Shown in pieces: positions 32,243 to 44,177 of a DNA stretch of 64,000 nt. The notes under the pieces were generated by a model, which saw nothing but the letters and a program-made list of their open reading frames with translations, was not told the DNA's origin and did no database searches. Position numbers and translations under genes: made by a program. Each line of letters starts with the position of its first letter. Positions within the stretch are counted from its first letter, which is position 1. Source of the stretch: Hylemonella gracilis ATCC 19624 (GTDB lineage: Bacteria > Pseudomonadota > Gammaproteobacteria > Burkholderiales > Burkholderiaceae_C); assembly GCF_000211835.1 (NCBI RefSeq), contig NZ_AEGR01000093.1, positions 101,453 through 165,452 of the forward strand, written 5' to 3'.

Positions 32243-33067
32243 ATGACCTTGCCTCCCGTCATGCCCGCCCTGCCACGGACCCCGCGCCGCGGTATGGCAC
32301 CCCTGCAGCCCGTCAGCGCGCGCGCGCGCTGGCTGCTGGGCCTGGGCTTCTTCGTCGTGTTCTTCGGTGTCTGGGCGTTCTTCACGCTCGGCGGCTATGT
32401 CTCGTCCACCTTCCTGGCCAGCCCGCTGACCATGGCGCGCGAGGGCTGGCTGCTGTTCACCGAGTTCAACTTCATCCACGACATCGGCATGACGGTGTGG
32501 CGGGTCTTGGGCGGCTTCGTGCTGGCCGCCGTGATCGCCGTGCCGCTGGGCATCGCCATGGGCGCGCACAAAGGGGTCGAGGCCTTTCTCGAACCCTTCG
32601 TGTCGTTCTGCCGCTACCTGCCGGCTTCGGCCTTCATTCCGCTGCTCATCCTCTGGGCGGGCATCGGCGAGCTGCAGAAGGTGCTGGTCATCTTCATCGG
32701 CTCGGTGTTCCAGATCGTGCTGATGGTCGCGGTCACGGTCGGCGCGGCGCGCAAGGACCTGGTCGAGGCCGCTTACACCCTGGGCGCCAGCAACGGCGGC
32801 ATCGTGAAGCGGGTGTTGATTCCGGGCGCCGCGCCCGAGATCGCCGAGACCCTGCGCCTGGTGCTCGGCTGGGCCTGGACCTACGTCATCGTGGCCGAGC
32901 TGATCGGCTCGTCCTCGGGCATCGGCCACATGATCACCGACAGCCAGGCGCTGCTCAACACCGGCCAAATCATTTTCGGCATCATCGTCATTGGCCTGAT
33001 CGGACTGGTCTCCGATTTCGCCTTCAAGGCCCTCAATCGCCGCCTGTTCGCCTGGAGTTCGCTGTGA
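32243..33067 (+). CDS. ABC transporter permease (Ssu/Tau/Nit type) of the hut locus
   Basis: Inner-membrane permease of 274 residues with six predicted helices and the binding-protein-dependent transport signature EAAYTLGASNGGIVKRVLIPGAAPEI (EAA loop). It belongs to the SsuC/TauC group (YLPASAFIPLLILWAGIGELQKV). Its stop overlaps the GTG start of the ATPase gene by 4 bases (GTGA), so both are coupled. Confidence 0.92.
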   Translation: MTLPPVMPALPRTPRRGMAPLQPVSARARWLLGLGFFVVFFGVWAFFTLGGYVSSTFLASPLTMAREGWLLFTEFNFIHDIGMTVWRVLGGFVLAAVIAVPLGIAMGAHKGVEAFLEPFVSFCRYLPASAFIPLLILWAGIGELQKVLVIFIGSVFQIVLMVAVTVGAARKDLVEAAYTLGASNGGIVKRVLIPGAAPEIAETLRLVLGWAWTYVIVAELIGSSSGIGHMITDSQALLNTGQIIFGIIVIGLIGLVSDFAFKALNRRLFAWSSL

Positions 33068-33852
33068 GCAGCCACCTCAAATTGTCCGTTCAGGGCGTCT
33101 CGCGTGTCTTCACCAGCCCCAAGGGCGTCCAGACCCAGGCGCTCACGCCCATCGACTTCGAGGTCCGCGAGAACGACTTCGTCACCATCCTCGGTCCCTC
33201 GGGCTGCGGCAAGTCCACGCTGCTGCGCATCGTCGCGGGGCTGGACCAACCCAGCACCGGCCAAGTGTTGCTGGACGGCCAGCCGGTGGAAGGCCCCGGC
33301 GCCGACCGCGGCATGGTGTTCCAGAGCTACACGCTGTTCCCCTGGCTCACCATCGAGCAGAACATCCGCTTCGGCCTGCGCGAGCGCGGCCTGCCGGAGG
33401 CGCAGCAAAAGGAACGCGCGGACTACTTCATCGCCAAGGTTGGTTTGCGCGGCTTCGAGCAGCACTTTCCCAAGCAGCTTTCGGGCGGCATGCAGCAGCG
33501 CACGGCCATCGCGCGCGCGCTGGCCAACGACCCCAAGATCCTGCTGTTGGACGAACCCTTCGGAGCGTTGGACAACCAGACCCGCGTGCTGATGCAGGAA
33601 CTTTTGCTCGGCATCTGGGAGTCGGCCCAGAAGACCGTGCTCTTCGTCACGCACGACATCGACGAAGCCATCTTCATGGCCAACCGCGTGGCCGTGTTCA
33701 GTGCGCGCCCCGGTCGCATCAAGACCGAGATCGCGGTGGACTTCCCGCACCCGCGCCACTACACCCTCAAGACCACGCCCGAGTTCATGGCCATCAAGGC
33801 GCGGCTGACCGAGGAAATCCGCGCGGAATCCATGGCCGCTGCCGAGCACTGA
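33064..33852 (+). CDS. ABC transporter ATP-binding protein (Ssu/Tau/Nit type) of the hut locus
   Basis: ATPase of 262 residues starting with GTG. Motifs: Walker [12 protein letters not shown]-loop [15 protein letters not shown], signature [15 protein letters not shown], Walker [17 protein letters not shown] and H-loop [13 protein letters not shown]. The [11 protein letters not shown] form is characteristic of the nitrate/taurine/sulfonate branch. It ends 14 bp before hutC. Confidence 0.95.
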   Translation: MSSHLKLSVQGVSRVFTSPKGVQTQALTPIDFEVRENDFVTILGPSGCGKSTLLRIVAGLDQPSTGQVLLDGQPVEGPGADRGMVFQSYTLFPWLTIEQNIRFGLRERGLPEAQQKERADYFIAKVGLRGFEQHFPKQLSGGMQQRTAIARALANDPKILLLDEPFGALDNQTRVLMQELLLGIWESAQKTVLFVTHDIDEAIFMANRVAVFSARPGRIKTEIAVDFPHPRHYTLKTTPEFMAIKARLTEEIRAESMAAAEH

Positions 33853-33866
33853 ACCCTTCGAACCGC

Positions 33867-34637
33867 ATGACACGTTCCGCCGCCCCCACCCGTCCACGCG
33901 CCGCCGCCTCCGCGAGCTCGGTCGCGCTGTACCAGCAGGTCAAGGACTACATCGCCCGCAAGATCCAGGACGGCAGCCTGCGCCCGGGTGACCGCTTGCC
34001 CTCGGAACACGAGCTGGTGGCGCATTTCGGCATCGCGCGCATGACGGTCAACCGCGCCCTGCGCGAGCTGACCGAGCAGGGCCGCATCGTGCGCGTGGCG
34101 GGCGTGGGTAGTTTCGTCGCCGAGGCCAAGCCGCAGTCCACGCTGCTGCAGATCGCCAACCTGGGTGGTGAGATCCGGGCCCGTGGTCATGACTACCGCT
34201 GCGACATGCTGGTGGTCGAGCGGGTCGCCGCGGCGCTGGACATCGCGGCCGCGCTGGACGTGCGCACCGGCGAGTCGGTCTTCCATTCGGTCTGCGTGCA
34301 CTTCGAGGATGGTCTGCCCATCCAGCTCGAAGACCGTTACGTCAATCCGCGCGTGGTGCCCGATTACGGCCAGCAGGACTTTCGCCAGCAGCAGCCGTCG
34401 GAGTACCTGGTGCGCAACGTGCCCTTCGACGAAATCGAGCACGTGGTGGATGCGGTGCTGCCGACGGCCGAGCAGGCCCAGCAACTCCAGATGCCCGCCA
34501 CCCAGCCTTGCTTGCTGCTGACGCGCCGCACCTGGACCCGCAGCACCCCCGTGACCCTGGTGCGCTGTCTGCACCCGGCCAACCGCTACCGGCTGGGCAG
34601 CCGCTACCACGCCGACGGCAACGCCGTGCACACCTGA
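33867..34637 (+). CDS. hutC: Histidine utilisation repressor
   Basis: GntR-family regulator of 256 residues. N-terminal winged helix [54 protein letters not shown], then a UTRA effector domain from about residue 90 ([20 protein letters not shown] ... [30 protein letters not shown]). [13 protein letters not shown] is typical of HutC. The family binds urocanate and then leaves DNA. It is encoded between the importer and hutH, and operator-like sites lie before both, so it is likely autoregulated with the locus. Confidence 0.95.
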   Translation: MTRSAAPTRPRAAASASSVALYQQVKDYIARKIQDGSLRPGDRLPSEHELVAHFGIARMTVNRALRELTEQGRIVRVAGVGSFVAEAKPQSTLLQIANLGGEIRARGHDYRCDMLVVERVAAALDIAAALDVRTGESVFHSVCVHFEDGLPIQLEDRYVNPRVVPDYGQQDFRQQQPSEYLVRNVPFDEIEHVVDAVLPTAEQAQQLQMPATQPCLLLTRRTWTRSTPVTLVRCLHPANRYRLGSRYHADGNAVHT

Positions 34638-34681
34638 GGCGGCGCACCCTTCGTTCAACTGCTTCCGTATTCACGTTCGTA

Positions 34682-34695
34682 CTTGTCTAGACAGG
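34682..34695. promoter_or_regulatory. Probable HutC operator 3, upstream of hutH
   Basis: CTTGTCTAGACAGG lies 6 bp before the hutH start codon in the 64-bp gap after hutC. It is a near-perfect palindrome resembling the other two sites (TGTCTAGACA against TGTCTATACA). It suggests a second repressed promoter for the catabolic genes. Confidence 0.7.
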
Positions 34696-34701
34696 AATGC
34701 C

Positions 34702-36258
34702 ATGACCGCTGACTCCACCCTCTCGACCCTGACGCTCACCCCGGGCGACGTGCCCCTGGCCCATTGGCGCGCGATCTACCGAGGCGCGGCACTGCGCCTG
34801 GACCCTGCTTGCGCACCGGCCGTGGCCGCCAGCGCCGAGACCGTGGCGCGCATCGTCGCGCGCGGTGAACCGGTCTACGGCATCAACACCGGCTTCGGCA
34901 AGCTGGCCAGCGTGCGCATTCCCGCCGAGGATCTGGAAACCCTGCAGCGCAACATCGTGTTGTCCCACGCGGCGGGTGTGGGTGAGGCCACGCCGCTGCC
35001 GGTCACGCGGCTGATGATGGCGCTCAAGCTGGTCAGCCTGGCCCAAGGCGCCTCGGGCATCCGCCCCGCGACGCTGGCCTTGCTGGAAGCCATGCTGGCG
35101 CGCGGCGTGATCCCGGTGGTGCCGGCCCAGGGCTCGGTCGGTGCCTCGGGCGACCTGGCGCCGCTGTCGCACATGACGGCGGTGATGATCGGCGTCGGCG
35201 AGGCCGACACACCGAGCGGCCGCCTGCCGGCCGCGCAGGCCTTGGCCAGCGTGGGGCTGGCCCCGGTCACGCTCGGGCCCAAGGAAGGCCTGGCCCTGCT
35301 CAACGGCACGCAGTTTTCCACCGCCAACGCGCTGGCTGGATTGTTCGAAGCCGAGCGCCTGTTCCAGTCGGCCTTGCTGACCGGGGCACTCGCCACCGAC
35401 GCGGCCAAGGGCTCGGACGCGCCCTTCGATCCGCGCATCCACGCCCTGCGCAAGCACCGCGGTCAGATCGCCACCGCCGAGGCGCTGCGCCAGCTGCTGG
35501 CCGGCAGCGCCATCCGCGCCTCGCACCTGCAAGGCGACGAGCGCGTGCAAGACCCGTACTGCCTGCGTTGCCAACCGCAGGTGATGGGCGCCTGCCTGGA
35601 CCTGCTGCACCACGCCGCTTCCTTGCTCGAAACCGAAGCCAATGGCGTGTCCGACAACCCGCTGATCTTCAGTGCGGACCATGGCGGCGAAGCGCTCTCC
35701 GGCGGCAACTTCCACGCCGAGCCGGTGGCCTTCGCGGCCGACATGATCGCCATGGCCATTTGCGAAATCGGCTCACTGGCCGAACGCCGCATCGCCATGC
35801 TGGTGGACCCGGCGCTCTCGGGCCTGCCGGCCTTCCTCACGCCCAAGCCCGGCCTGAACTCCGGTTTCATGATCCCGCAGGTCACGGCCGCCGCCCTGGT
35901 CTCGGAAAACAAGCAGCGTGCCTACCCGGCCAGCGTGGATTCCATCCCGACCTCGGCCAACCAGGAAGACCATGTGTCCATGGCCGCGCACGGCGCGCGC
36001 CGCTTGTTGCCCATGGCCGAGAACGCCATGGCCGTGATCGCCATCGAGTGGCTGTGTGCGGCCCAGGGCTGCGACTTCCACGCGCCGCTGCAAACCAGCG
36101 CACCGCTGAGCGCCGTGCGCGCGCTGCTGCGCCAGCAGGTGCCGCACCTCGACGAAGACCGCCACATCAGTCCCGACCTGCAGGCCGCCATCGGCCTGGT
36201 GCGCAGCGGTGCCTTGGTGCAGGCGGTGGCGACGCCCGTCTTGCCGGCCCTGGCCTGA
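34702..36258 (+). CDS. hutH: Histidine ammonia-lyase
   Basis: Cytoplasmic lyase of 518 residues that converts histidine to trans-urocanate and ammonia. The self-cyclising MIO motif Ala-Ser-Gly is present in [15 protein letters not shown], with [17 protein letters not shown] upstream and the [18 protein letters not shown] segment of the active site. Slightly longer than the roughly 510 typical. First catabolic gene of the operon. Confidence 0.97.
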   Translation: MTADSTLSTLTLTPGDVPLAHWRAIYRGAALRLDPACAPAVAASAETVARIVARGEPVYGINTGFGKLASVRIPAEDLETLQRNIVLSHAAGVGEATPLPVTRLMMALKLVSLAQGASGIRPATLALLEAMLARGVIPVVPAQGSVGASGDLAPLSHMTAVMIGVGEADTPSGRLPAAQALASVGLAPVTLGPKEGLALLNGTQFSTANALAGLFEAERLFQSALLTGALATDAAKGSDAPFDPRIHALRKHRGQIATAEALRQLLAGSAIRASHLQGDERVQDPYCLRCQPQVMGACLDLLHHAASLLETEANGVSDNPLIFSADHGGEALSGGNFHAEPVAFAADMIAMAICEIGSLAERRIAMLVDPALSGLPAFLTPKPGLNSGFMIPQVTAAALVSENKQRAYPASVDSIPTSANQEDHVSMAAHGARRLLPMAENAMAVIAIEWLCAAQGCDFHAPLQTSAPLSAVRALLRQQVPHLDEDRHISPDLQAAIGLVRSGALVQAVATPVLPALA

Positions 36259-36339
36259 GTTGGCCTCGCCTTCGCTGTAGCCCCACCCTGAATCAAGTTC
36301 TCACCCAACCCGTTTCAAGATCTGTCCCAGGAGCTTTCC

Positions 36340-38046
<1,707 letters not shown>

Positions 38047-38105
38047 CGCGCTACGTCAGAACGCAAAAACGGTCGCTGTCAGAACCGCCTCATCCCCTCC
38101 GCACC

Positions 38106-38777
38106 ATGCCCCTCCACTTCTTCGACCGCCAGCAACTGCCCGCCACGCCGTGGAAAAACGGTGGTGGCGTCACGCGTGAGATCGTGTGCCAGCCGCCCGG
38201 CGCGGGCATGGATGCCTTCGACTGGCGCGTCAGCATCGCCCACATCGCCAGCGACGGCCCCTTCTCGCGCTTCGAGCAGGTGGACCGCGTCATCACCTTG
38301 CTCGAAGGCGCGGGTGTGCGCCTGCGCAGCGCCGACGGGGCCTTCGACCACCGGCTGGACCGTCCCTGGGAACCGTACGCTTTCGCGGGCGAGGCCCCGG
38401 TACAGGGTGAATTGATCGCGGGGGATTGCCATGACTTCAACGTCATGGTGCGCCGTGGCCGTTGCCGCGCACGGGTGGTGGTGGTCCGTGAGGCTGCCAC
38501 GCTGCCCGACACAGAGGCAGGGCTGGTGATGGCGCTGGCGGGGAGCTGGCAACTGACGCGTGCCGCCAACCGGTCCACCGAGGCCCTGGCCGCGGTCCGC
38601 GCGGACCGAGGTGCTGAGTCCACCTCCGACCGAGAGGCCGTGTGGACGCTCAAGGCCAACCAAGGGCTCTGGTGGCAGGATGGTGGCGGTCCCGCAAACC
38701 TGTGGCCGGAGGTGGACACATCTTCCCCCGCCTCCGTCGCCTTGCTGGCCATGTCCATCGAACGGGAGCCCGCATGA
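38106..38777 (+). CDS. hutD: HutD family protein
   Basis: Cupin-like protein of 223 residues with the HutD start [24 protein letters not shown] and [33 protein letters not shown]. Genetics in Pseudomonas links HutD to fine control of histidine catabolism; it has no known enzymatic activity. The chosen ATG at 38106 fits the family start. Its stop overlaps the hutI start (ATGA). Confidence 0.93.
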   Translation: MPLHFFDRQQLPATPWKNGGGVTREIVCQPPGAGMDAFDWRVSIAHIASDGPFSRFEQVDRVITLLEGAGVRLRSADGAFDHRLDRPWEPYAFAGEAPVQGELIAGDCHDFNVMVRRGRCRARVVVVREAATLPDTEAGLVMALAGSWQLTRAANRSTEALAAVRADRGAESTSDREAVWTLKANQGLWWQDGGGPANLWPEVDTSSPASVALLAMSIEREPA

Positions 38778-40021
38778 ATGCCCAAGAACTGCCCAGCGCC
38801 GATGGCGTCTGGACCAACCTGACCCTGGCACCCGAAGCCTGCGCGCCGGGCTCCGCCGCGCTGCCCGATGCGGCTCTGGTGGTCACCGAGGGGCACATCG
38901 CCTGGCTGGGTCCACATACCAATCTGCCCGCCGAGTACGCGACCCTGCCGCGCCACGACTCGCAGGGCGCCTTGGTCACCCCCGGCCTGGTGGACTGTCA
39001 CACCCACTTGGTCTACGGCGGTCAACGCGCCAACGAATTTGCCCTGCGTCTGGCCGGCGCCAGCTACGAAGACGTGGCCCGCGCGGGTGGCGGCATCGTC
39101 TCCAGCGTGCGTGCCACGCGGGCCGCGAGCGAGGACGAGCTCTTGGCCCAGACCGCGCCGCGCCTGCAGGCCCTGCTGGACGAAGGCGTCTGCGCCATCG
39201 AGATCAAGTCGGGTTATGGCCTGAGCCTGGAACACGAACGCGCGCAGCTGCGGGTGGCGCGGCGTCTGGGGGAACAGTTTGGTGTGACCGTGCGCACGAC
39301 CTTCCTGGGCGCGCACGCCTTGCCGCCGGAGTACGCGGGCCGCAGCCAGGCCTACATCGACCTCGTCTGCCAGGAGATGATGCCGGCCCTGGCCGCCGAA
39401 GGCCTGGTCGACGCGGTGGATGTGTTCTGCGAGCGCATCGCCTTCACGCTGGCCGAGACCGAGCAGGTGTTCCGCGCCGCGCGGGCGCTGGGCCTGCCGG
39501 TCAAGCTGCATGCCGAGCAATTGTCGGACATGGGCGGCGCGGCGCTGGCCGCGCGTTACGGGGCGCTGTCCTGTGACCACATCGAACACCTGAGTGCCGA
39601 AGGCATCGCCGCCATGCGGCAAGCCGGCACCGTGGCCGTGCTGCTGCCCGGGGCTTATTACTTCCTGCGCGACACGCACCTGCCCCCCATCGCCGCGCTG
39701 CGTGCCGCGGGCGTGCCCATGGCCGTGTCCACCGACCACAACCCCGGCACCTCGCCCGCGCTCAGCCTGCTGCTGATGATGAACATGGCCTGCACCCTGT
39801 TTCGCCTCACCGTGCCCGAGGTGCTGGCGGGCGTGACCCGCCACGCGGCCCAGGCCCTGGGCCTGCAGCACAGCCATGGCAGCTTGGCGGCGGGGCGGCC
39901 CGCGAACTTCGTGCTGTGGCCCCTGCACGATGCGGCCGAGCTGGCCTACTGGCTGGGCCACAAGCCCGACTGCACCATCGTGCGCCAGGGGCGCGTCGCG
40001 CGCACCGCTGGGCGCGGCTGA
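38774..40021 (+). CDS. hutI: Imidazolonepropionase
   Basis: Zinc amidohydrolase of 415 residues that opens the imidazolone ring to N-formimidoylglutamate. Metal site motif [18 protein letters not shown], central [23 protein letters not shown] and [22 protein letters not shown] are as in HutI. ATGA coupling to hutD. Confidence 0.97.
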   Translation: MNAQELPSADGVWTNLTLAPEACAPGSAALPDAALVVTEGHIAWLGPHTNLPAEYATLPRHDSQGALVTPGLVDCHTHLVYGGQRANEFALRLAGASYEDVARAGGGIVSSVRATRAASEDELLAQTAPRLQALLDEGVCAIEIKSGYGLSLEHERAQLRVARRLGEQFGVTVRTTFLGAHALPPEYAGRSQAYIDLVCQEMMPALAAEGLVDAVDVFCERIAFTLAETEQVFRAARALGLPVKLHAEQLSDMGGAALAARYGALSCDHIEHLSAEGIAAMRQAGTVAVLLPGAYYFLRDTHLPPIAALRAAGVPMAVSTDHNPGTSPALSLLLMMNMACTLFRLTVPEVLAGVTRHAAQALGLQHSHGSLAAGRPANFVLWPLHDAAELAYWLGHKPDCTIVRQGRVARTAGRG

Positions 40022-40052
40022 GCAAACGCCCAATGAACACGAAAGTTCCTGC

Positions 40053-41441
40053 ATGTCACCCACCCGTTTCCTGGACGAACTGACCGCCACCCTGGGCGCG
40101 GAGCTTGTGCTGCCCGGCCCGAACGTGCCCGAGACCTACCTCACGGACTGGAGCGGCGCGCCGCCCGTGCGGCCCCTGGCCCTGGTGCGCCCACGCAATA
40201 CCCAGCAGGTGAGCGAGCTGATGCGCTGCTGCAGCGCGCACCGCGTGCCCGTGGTGCCCCAGGGCGGGCGCACCGGCCTGGCGGGCGGGGCCGTGCCCGT
40301 GCCGGGCAGTGTGGTGTTGTCGCTCGAACGCATGCAGGCCATCGAGCAGGTCGACGCCCGCACCGCCGTGCTCAAGGCCCAGGCCGGCGCAACCTTGCAG
40401 GCGGTGCAGGAAGCGGCGCAGTCCGTGGGCCTGCAGTTCGGCGTGGACCTGGGCGCGCGCGGCAGCTGCCAGATCGGCGGCAACGTCGCCACCAATGCCG
40501 GCGGCAATGGCGTGCTGCAGTTCGGCATGCTGCGTGAACAGGTGCTGGGACTGGAGGTGGTGCTGGCCGACGGCACGGTGCTGCCCATGCTACGGCCCAT
40601 GATCAAGAACAACACCGGCTACGACCTCAAGCAATTCTTCATCGGTGCCGAAGGCACGCTGGGCATCGTCACGCGCGTGCTGCTGCGCCTGCGGCCCTGG
40701 CCTGGCGCGCGCACGACAACGCTGTTGGCCTTGCCGCATTTCGACGCGGCGCTGGATGTGCGGTCCCGCCTGCAGGCCCGCTTCGGCAACGATGTGGCGG
40801 CCTTTGAGCTGATGTGGAACGACTTCGTGCAGACCTCGCTGGCCTGGCAGCAGTTGCAGCCGCCATTCGCGCAGCCCCATCCCTTGCTGGCCTTGGTCGA
40901 TCTCGACGGCCGCGACGAGGACTGCCTGCGTGCGGCCGTGGAAGCCTTGCTGGACGAAGCGCTGCAAGCCGGTGAGGTGAACGATGCGGTGCTGGCCCAG
41001 TCGACCACGCAGGCGCGCGCGCTCTGGAAGTTGCGCGAGGCGCCCGCCGAGTTCCCCAGTCGCCTGCACCCGCCCATCAACTTCGACGTCAGCCTGCCGC
41101 AGGCCGACATCGGCCGTTTCGCCGAGGCCTGCCGCGCGACCCTGGACGCCCGCTGGCCGGGCCACCTGACCCTGTTCTTTGGCCATGTGGGCGACAGCAA
41201 TCTGCACGTCACCACCGACGGCGCCAGCATCGGTCAGCAAGCCGAGGTGCTGGAGGAGTTGCTGTACGAACTCGTCGCCCGTTTCCAGGGCAGTGTCTCG
41301 GCCGAGCACGGCATCGGTCTGCACAAGAAACCGTACCTCGGTCTCAGCCGCACGCCGCAGGAACTGGCAGCCATGCGCGCCATCAAGCAGGCGCTGGACC
41401 CGCTGAACCTGCTCAACCCCGGAAAGATCTTCGGTCTATGA
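40053..41441 (+). CDS. FAD-linked D-2-hydroxyacid dehydrogenase inside the hut operon
   Basis: Flavoprotein of the VAO/PCMH fold, 462 residues, GlcD/D2HGDH type. The FAD domain shows VVPQGGRTGLAGGAVPV and GGNVATNAGGNGVLQFG; the C-terminal metal and substrate region is HVGDSNLHV and SAEHGIGLHKK. ATG at 40053 chosen for family fit. It lies 31 bp after hutI and its stop overlaps the next gene by 4 bp. Enzymes of this type oxidise D-lactate, D-2-hydroxyglutarate and other 2-hydroxyacids to 2-oxoacids. In this operon imidazole-lactate is an attractive substrate, which is inference. Confidence 0.88.
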   Translation: MSPTRFLDELTATLGAELVLPGPNVPETYLTDWSGAPPVRPLALVRPRNTQQVSELMRCCSAHRVPVVPQGGRTGLAGGAVPVPGSVVLSLERMQAIEQVDARTAVLKAQAGATLQAVQEAAQSVGLQFGVDLGARGSCQIGGNVATNAGGNGVLQFGMLREQVLGLEVVLADGTVLPMLRPMIKNNTGYDLKQFFIGAEGTLGIVTRVLLRLRPWPGARTTTLLALPHFDAALDVRSRLQARFGNDVAAFELMWNDFVQTSLAWQQLQPPFAQPHPLLALVDLDGRDEDCLRAAVEALLDEALQAGEVNDAVLAQSTTQARALWKLREAPAEFPSRLHPPINFDVSLPQADIGRFAEACRATLDARWPGHLTLFFGHVGDSNLHVTTDGASIGQQAEVLEELLYELVARFQGSVSAEHGIGLHKKPYLGLSRTPQELAAMRAIKQALDPLNLLNPGKIFGL

Positions 41442-42718
41442 CTGTCTTGTCCAACACCTCGCCCGATCTGCTCATGTCCGTGGCCCGACCGCAGGCCCGC
41501 GGCCTGCCGGACTACAACGCCGGTCTCTCGCCCGCCACGGTGCGTCAGCGCTACGGTCTGCCGCCCGAGCAGCCCCTGGCTTGCCTCGCCAGCAACGAGA
41601 ACCCCTTCGGCGCCAGTGCGGCCGTGGCGCGTGTGCTGGCCGAGCTGGCCCAAAGCGGCGAACTCAGCCGTTACCCCGACGCGCGGTGCACGGCCTTGCG
41701 CGCCGCCATCGCGGCAGGCACAGGCGTGGCGCCCGAGCACCTGGTGTTCGGCAACGGCTCGGAAGATTTGCTCAAGCTGCTGTGCGAGGTCTTCCTGCAA
41801 CCGAGTGACCGTGTGCTGACCCAGCGACCGGCCTTCGGCCTGCACGAGATCTACCCGCGCATGATGGGCGCAGACCTTGAACTGCTTGACCTCACCGAGG
41901 CCATGACCTTCGATATCGAGGCCTGGTGCGCCGCGCTGGCGCGCGGCCCCAAGCTGGCCTTTGTGCCCAATCCCTCCAACCCCGTCGGCTGTGCCTTCGA
42001 CCGCGCAGCCATGAAGCGCCTGCTGGCCGCCACACCAGCGCACACCGTGCTGGTGCTCGACGAGGCTTACTACGAATACGCCCGCCTGGAGCCGGACTAT
42101 CCCGAAGTGCTGGAACTGCTGCGCACACGCAGCGGCCCCTGGATCGTGCTGCGCACCTTCTCCAAAGCCTGGGGCCTGGCGGGCCTGCGCGTGGGTTACG
42201 GCATGGCCAGTGACGCGGCCCTGATCGCCTTACTCGACAAAGTGCGTTCGCCCTTCAACGTCAACCATGCCGCCCAGTGCGCTGCGCTGGCGGCCTGGAA
42301 CGACCCCGCACACATGCAGGCCAGCGTGGCCCGCACCGTGTTGCTGCGCGAAGCGCTGGCCGCGCGTCTGAAGGCGCTGGCTCAAGCGGCTCAAGCGGAC
42401 GAAACGGGCCAAACGGGCCAAACGGGCCATCCGCTGGCGGGCCTGCGCATCGCGCCCTCGGCGGCCAACTTTCTCTTCCTGGATCTGGGGCGCCCCAGCG
42501 GCCCGGTGGCCGAGGCCTTGCTGGCCCAGGGGGTGATCGTCAAGCCCTGGAAGGAGCCCGGTTTCACGCACTGCCTGCGCGTGTCCATCGGCAGCGAAGA
42601 CGACAACCTGCGTTTTGTCCAGGCGCTTACGCAGGCGATGACACCGGTCGTGGCGCAGCCCCTGGGCGCCATGGAACCCATCTCGGAGCCCACCCATGGC
42701 CATGCCCAAGCCGCCTGA
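41438..42718 (+). CDS. HisC-like PLP aminotransferase inside the hut operon
   Basis: Fold-type I aminotransferase of 426 residues, histidinol-phosphate aminotransferase-like. Conserved parts: LASNENPFGAS, LVFGNGSEDLLKLLCEVF, FVPNPSNPVGCAFD, VLVLDEAYYEYA and the PLP lysine in RTFSKAWGLAGLRVGYG. It is longer than usual HisC, with an N-terminal extension, an insertion of tandem 9-bp repeats (GQTGQTG) and a C-terminal tail. It overlaps both neighbours (ATGA with the dehydrogenase; 23 bp with hutF). An imidazole-pyruvate/histidine aminotransferase role is suggested by position; a hisC duplicate is the alternative. Confidence 0.88.
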   Translation: MTVLSNTSPDLLMSVARPQARGLPDYNAGLSPATVRQRYGLPPEQPLACLASNENPFGASAAVARVLAELAQSGELSRYPDARCTALRAAIAAGTGVAPEHLVFGNGSEDLLKLLCEVFLQPSDRVLTQRPAFGLHEIYPRMMGADLELLDLTEAMTFDIEAWCAALARGPKLAFVPNPSNPVGCAFDRAAMKRLLAATPAHTVLVLDEAYYEYARLEPDYPEVLELLRTRSGPWIVLRTFSKAWGLAGLRVGYGMASDAALIALLDKVRSPFNVNHAAQCAALAAWNDPAHMQASVARTVLLREALAARLKALAQAAQADETGQTGQTGHPLAGLRIAPSAANFLFLDLGRPSGPVAEALLAQGVIVKPWKEPGFTHCLRVSIGSEDDNLRFVQALTQAMTPVVAQPLGAMEPISEPTHGHAQAA

Positions 42719-44177
42719 AACCCGCGCGTTCCCGACAGACCTTGACCTGCGGCGTGCGCTGTTCGCCGCGCACGCTTTGCTGCCCGGGGGCTGGACACGT
42801 GACGTGCTGTTGCAGTGGAACGCGGACGGTGAATTGACCGCCGTTCGGCCCGGCAGCCGACCGCCGCCAGGTGTGCCGCAGGCGAACGGCCCCGTGCTGC
42901 CTGGCTTGCCCAATTTGCACTCGCACGCCTTCCAGCGCGCCATGGGCGGCCTGACCGAATACCGCGGCACCGCGCAAGACAGTTTCTGGAGCTGGCGCGA
43001 GCTGATGTACCGACTGGCTGGCGCCATCACGCCCGAGCAGTTGGAGGCGGTGGCCACCGGCCTCTACGTGGAGATGCTGGAAGCGGGCTACACCCACGTC
43101 TGCGAGTTCCACTACGTGCACCATGACAGCGACGGGCGGGCCTACGCCGACGACGCCACGCTCGCGCTTTGCCTCTTGCGTGCGGCGCAGACCGCCGGCA
43201 TCGGCCTCACCCTGCTGCCGGTGCTCTACCAGACCAGTGGTTTCGGCGGCACGCCGCCCAGCGCGGGCCAGCGTCGCTTCATCCGCCGCACCGACAACAT
43301 GCTGGCCCTGATCGACCGTCTGCGCCCGCTCTGCGCGGCGCAAGGTACGCGCCTGGGCCTGGCGCCGCATTCGCTGCGCGCCGTGCCGCCGGACGCCTTG
43401 CGCGAGGCCATCGCGGGCCTGACGGCGCAGGACCCGACGGCCCCCATCCACATCCACATCGCCGAGCAGACCGGCGAAGTCGATGCCTGCCTGGCCTGGA
43501 GCGGCCAGCGCCCCGTGCAGTGGCTGCTGGACCACGCGCAGGTGGATGCGCGCTGGTGCCTGGTGCACGCCACCCACATGGACGCCGACGAATACCGCCG
43601 CGCGGCGGCGACCGGCGCGGTGGCCGGGCTCTGCCCAAGCACCGAAGCCAATCTGGGCGACGGCATCTTCGATCTGCCGCGCTGGCTGGCTGCGGGTGGC
43701 CGCTGGGGTGTGGGCTCGGACAGCCATGCCACGGTGAACGCCGCCGAGGAACTGCTGATGCTCGAATACAGCCAGCGCCTGGCCACCCGCCAGCGCAATG
43801 TGCTGGCCACGGCCGGGCAGCCCCAGGTGGCCACCGCCATGACCCTGGCCGCTGTCGCGGGTGGCGCGCAGGCCAGCGGTCACTTGAACCATCCCGATGG
43901 CGCTGGCGCTGGCGCTGGCGCTGAAGCAGGCCTGGTGGCCGGCCAACGCGCCGACCTGGTGGAGCTGGACGCCACGCATCCTCTGCTGCAGGGCTTGGAC
44001 ACACCCGAGGACATGCTTGCCACCCATGTCTTCGCCAGTCACCGCCAGTCGGCCATCGCCCGCGTCTGGGCCAGCGGCCAACTGCGCGTGCAAGATGGAC
44101 AACATGCCCAGAGCGCCCCCGCGCGCGCGGGCTTCATCCACGCCCGGCGTCAACTGCTGGAGAACACCCGACCATGA
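42696..44177 (+). CDS. hutF: Formimidoylglutamate deiminase
   Basis: Amidohydrolase of 493 residues that turns N-formimidoylglutamate into N-formylglutamate and ammonia. The metal motif LPGLPNLHSHAFQRAMGG, HVCEFHYVHHDSDG, IHIHIAEQTGEVDACLAWSG and GVGSDSHATVNAAEEL are characteristic of HutF. There is a short in-frame tandem GGCGCT repeat (GAGAGA) near residue 403. The start overlaps the aminotransferase gene; the ATG 6 bp on is an alternative. Presence of HutF with HutG indicates the five-step route. Confidence 0.95.
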   Translation: MAMPKPPETRAFPTDLDLRRALFAAHALLPGGWTRDVLLQWNADGELTAVRPGSRPPPGVPQANGPVLPGLPNLHSHAFQRAMGGLTEYRGTAQDSFWSWRELMYRLAGAITPEQLEAVATGLYVEMLEAGYTHVCEFHYVHHDSDGRAYADDATLALCLLRAAQTAGIGLTLLPVLYQTSGFGGTPPSAGQRRFIRRTDNMLALIDRLRPLCAAQGTRLGLAPHSLRAVPPDALREAIAGLTAQDPTAPIHIHIAEQTGEVDACLAWSGQRPVQWLLDHAQVDARWCLVHATHMDADEYRRAAATGAVAGLCPSTEANLGDGIFDLPRWLAAGGRWGVGSDSHATVNAAEELLMLEYSQRLATRQRNVLATAGQPQVATAMTLAAVAGGAQASGHLNHPDGAGAGAGAEAGLVAGQRADLVELDATHPLLQGLDTPEDMLATHVFASHRQSAIARVWASGQLRVQDGQHAQSAPARAGFIHARRQLLENTRP

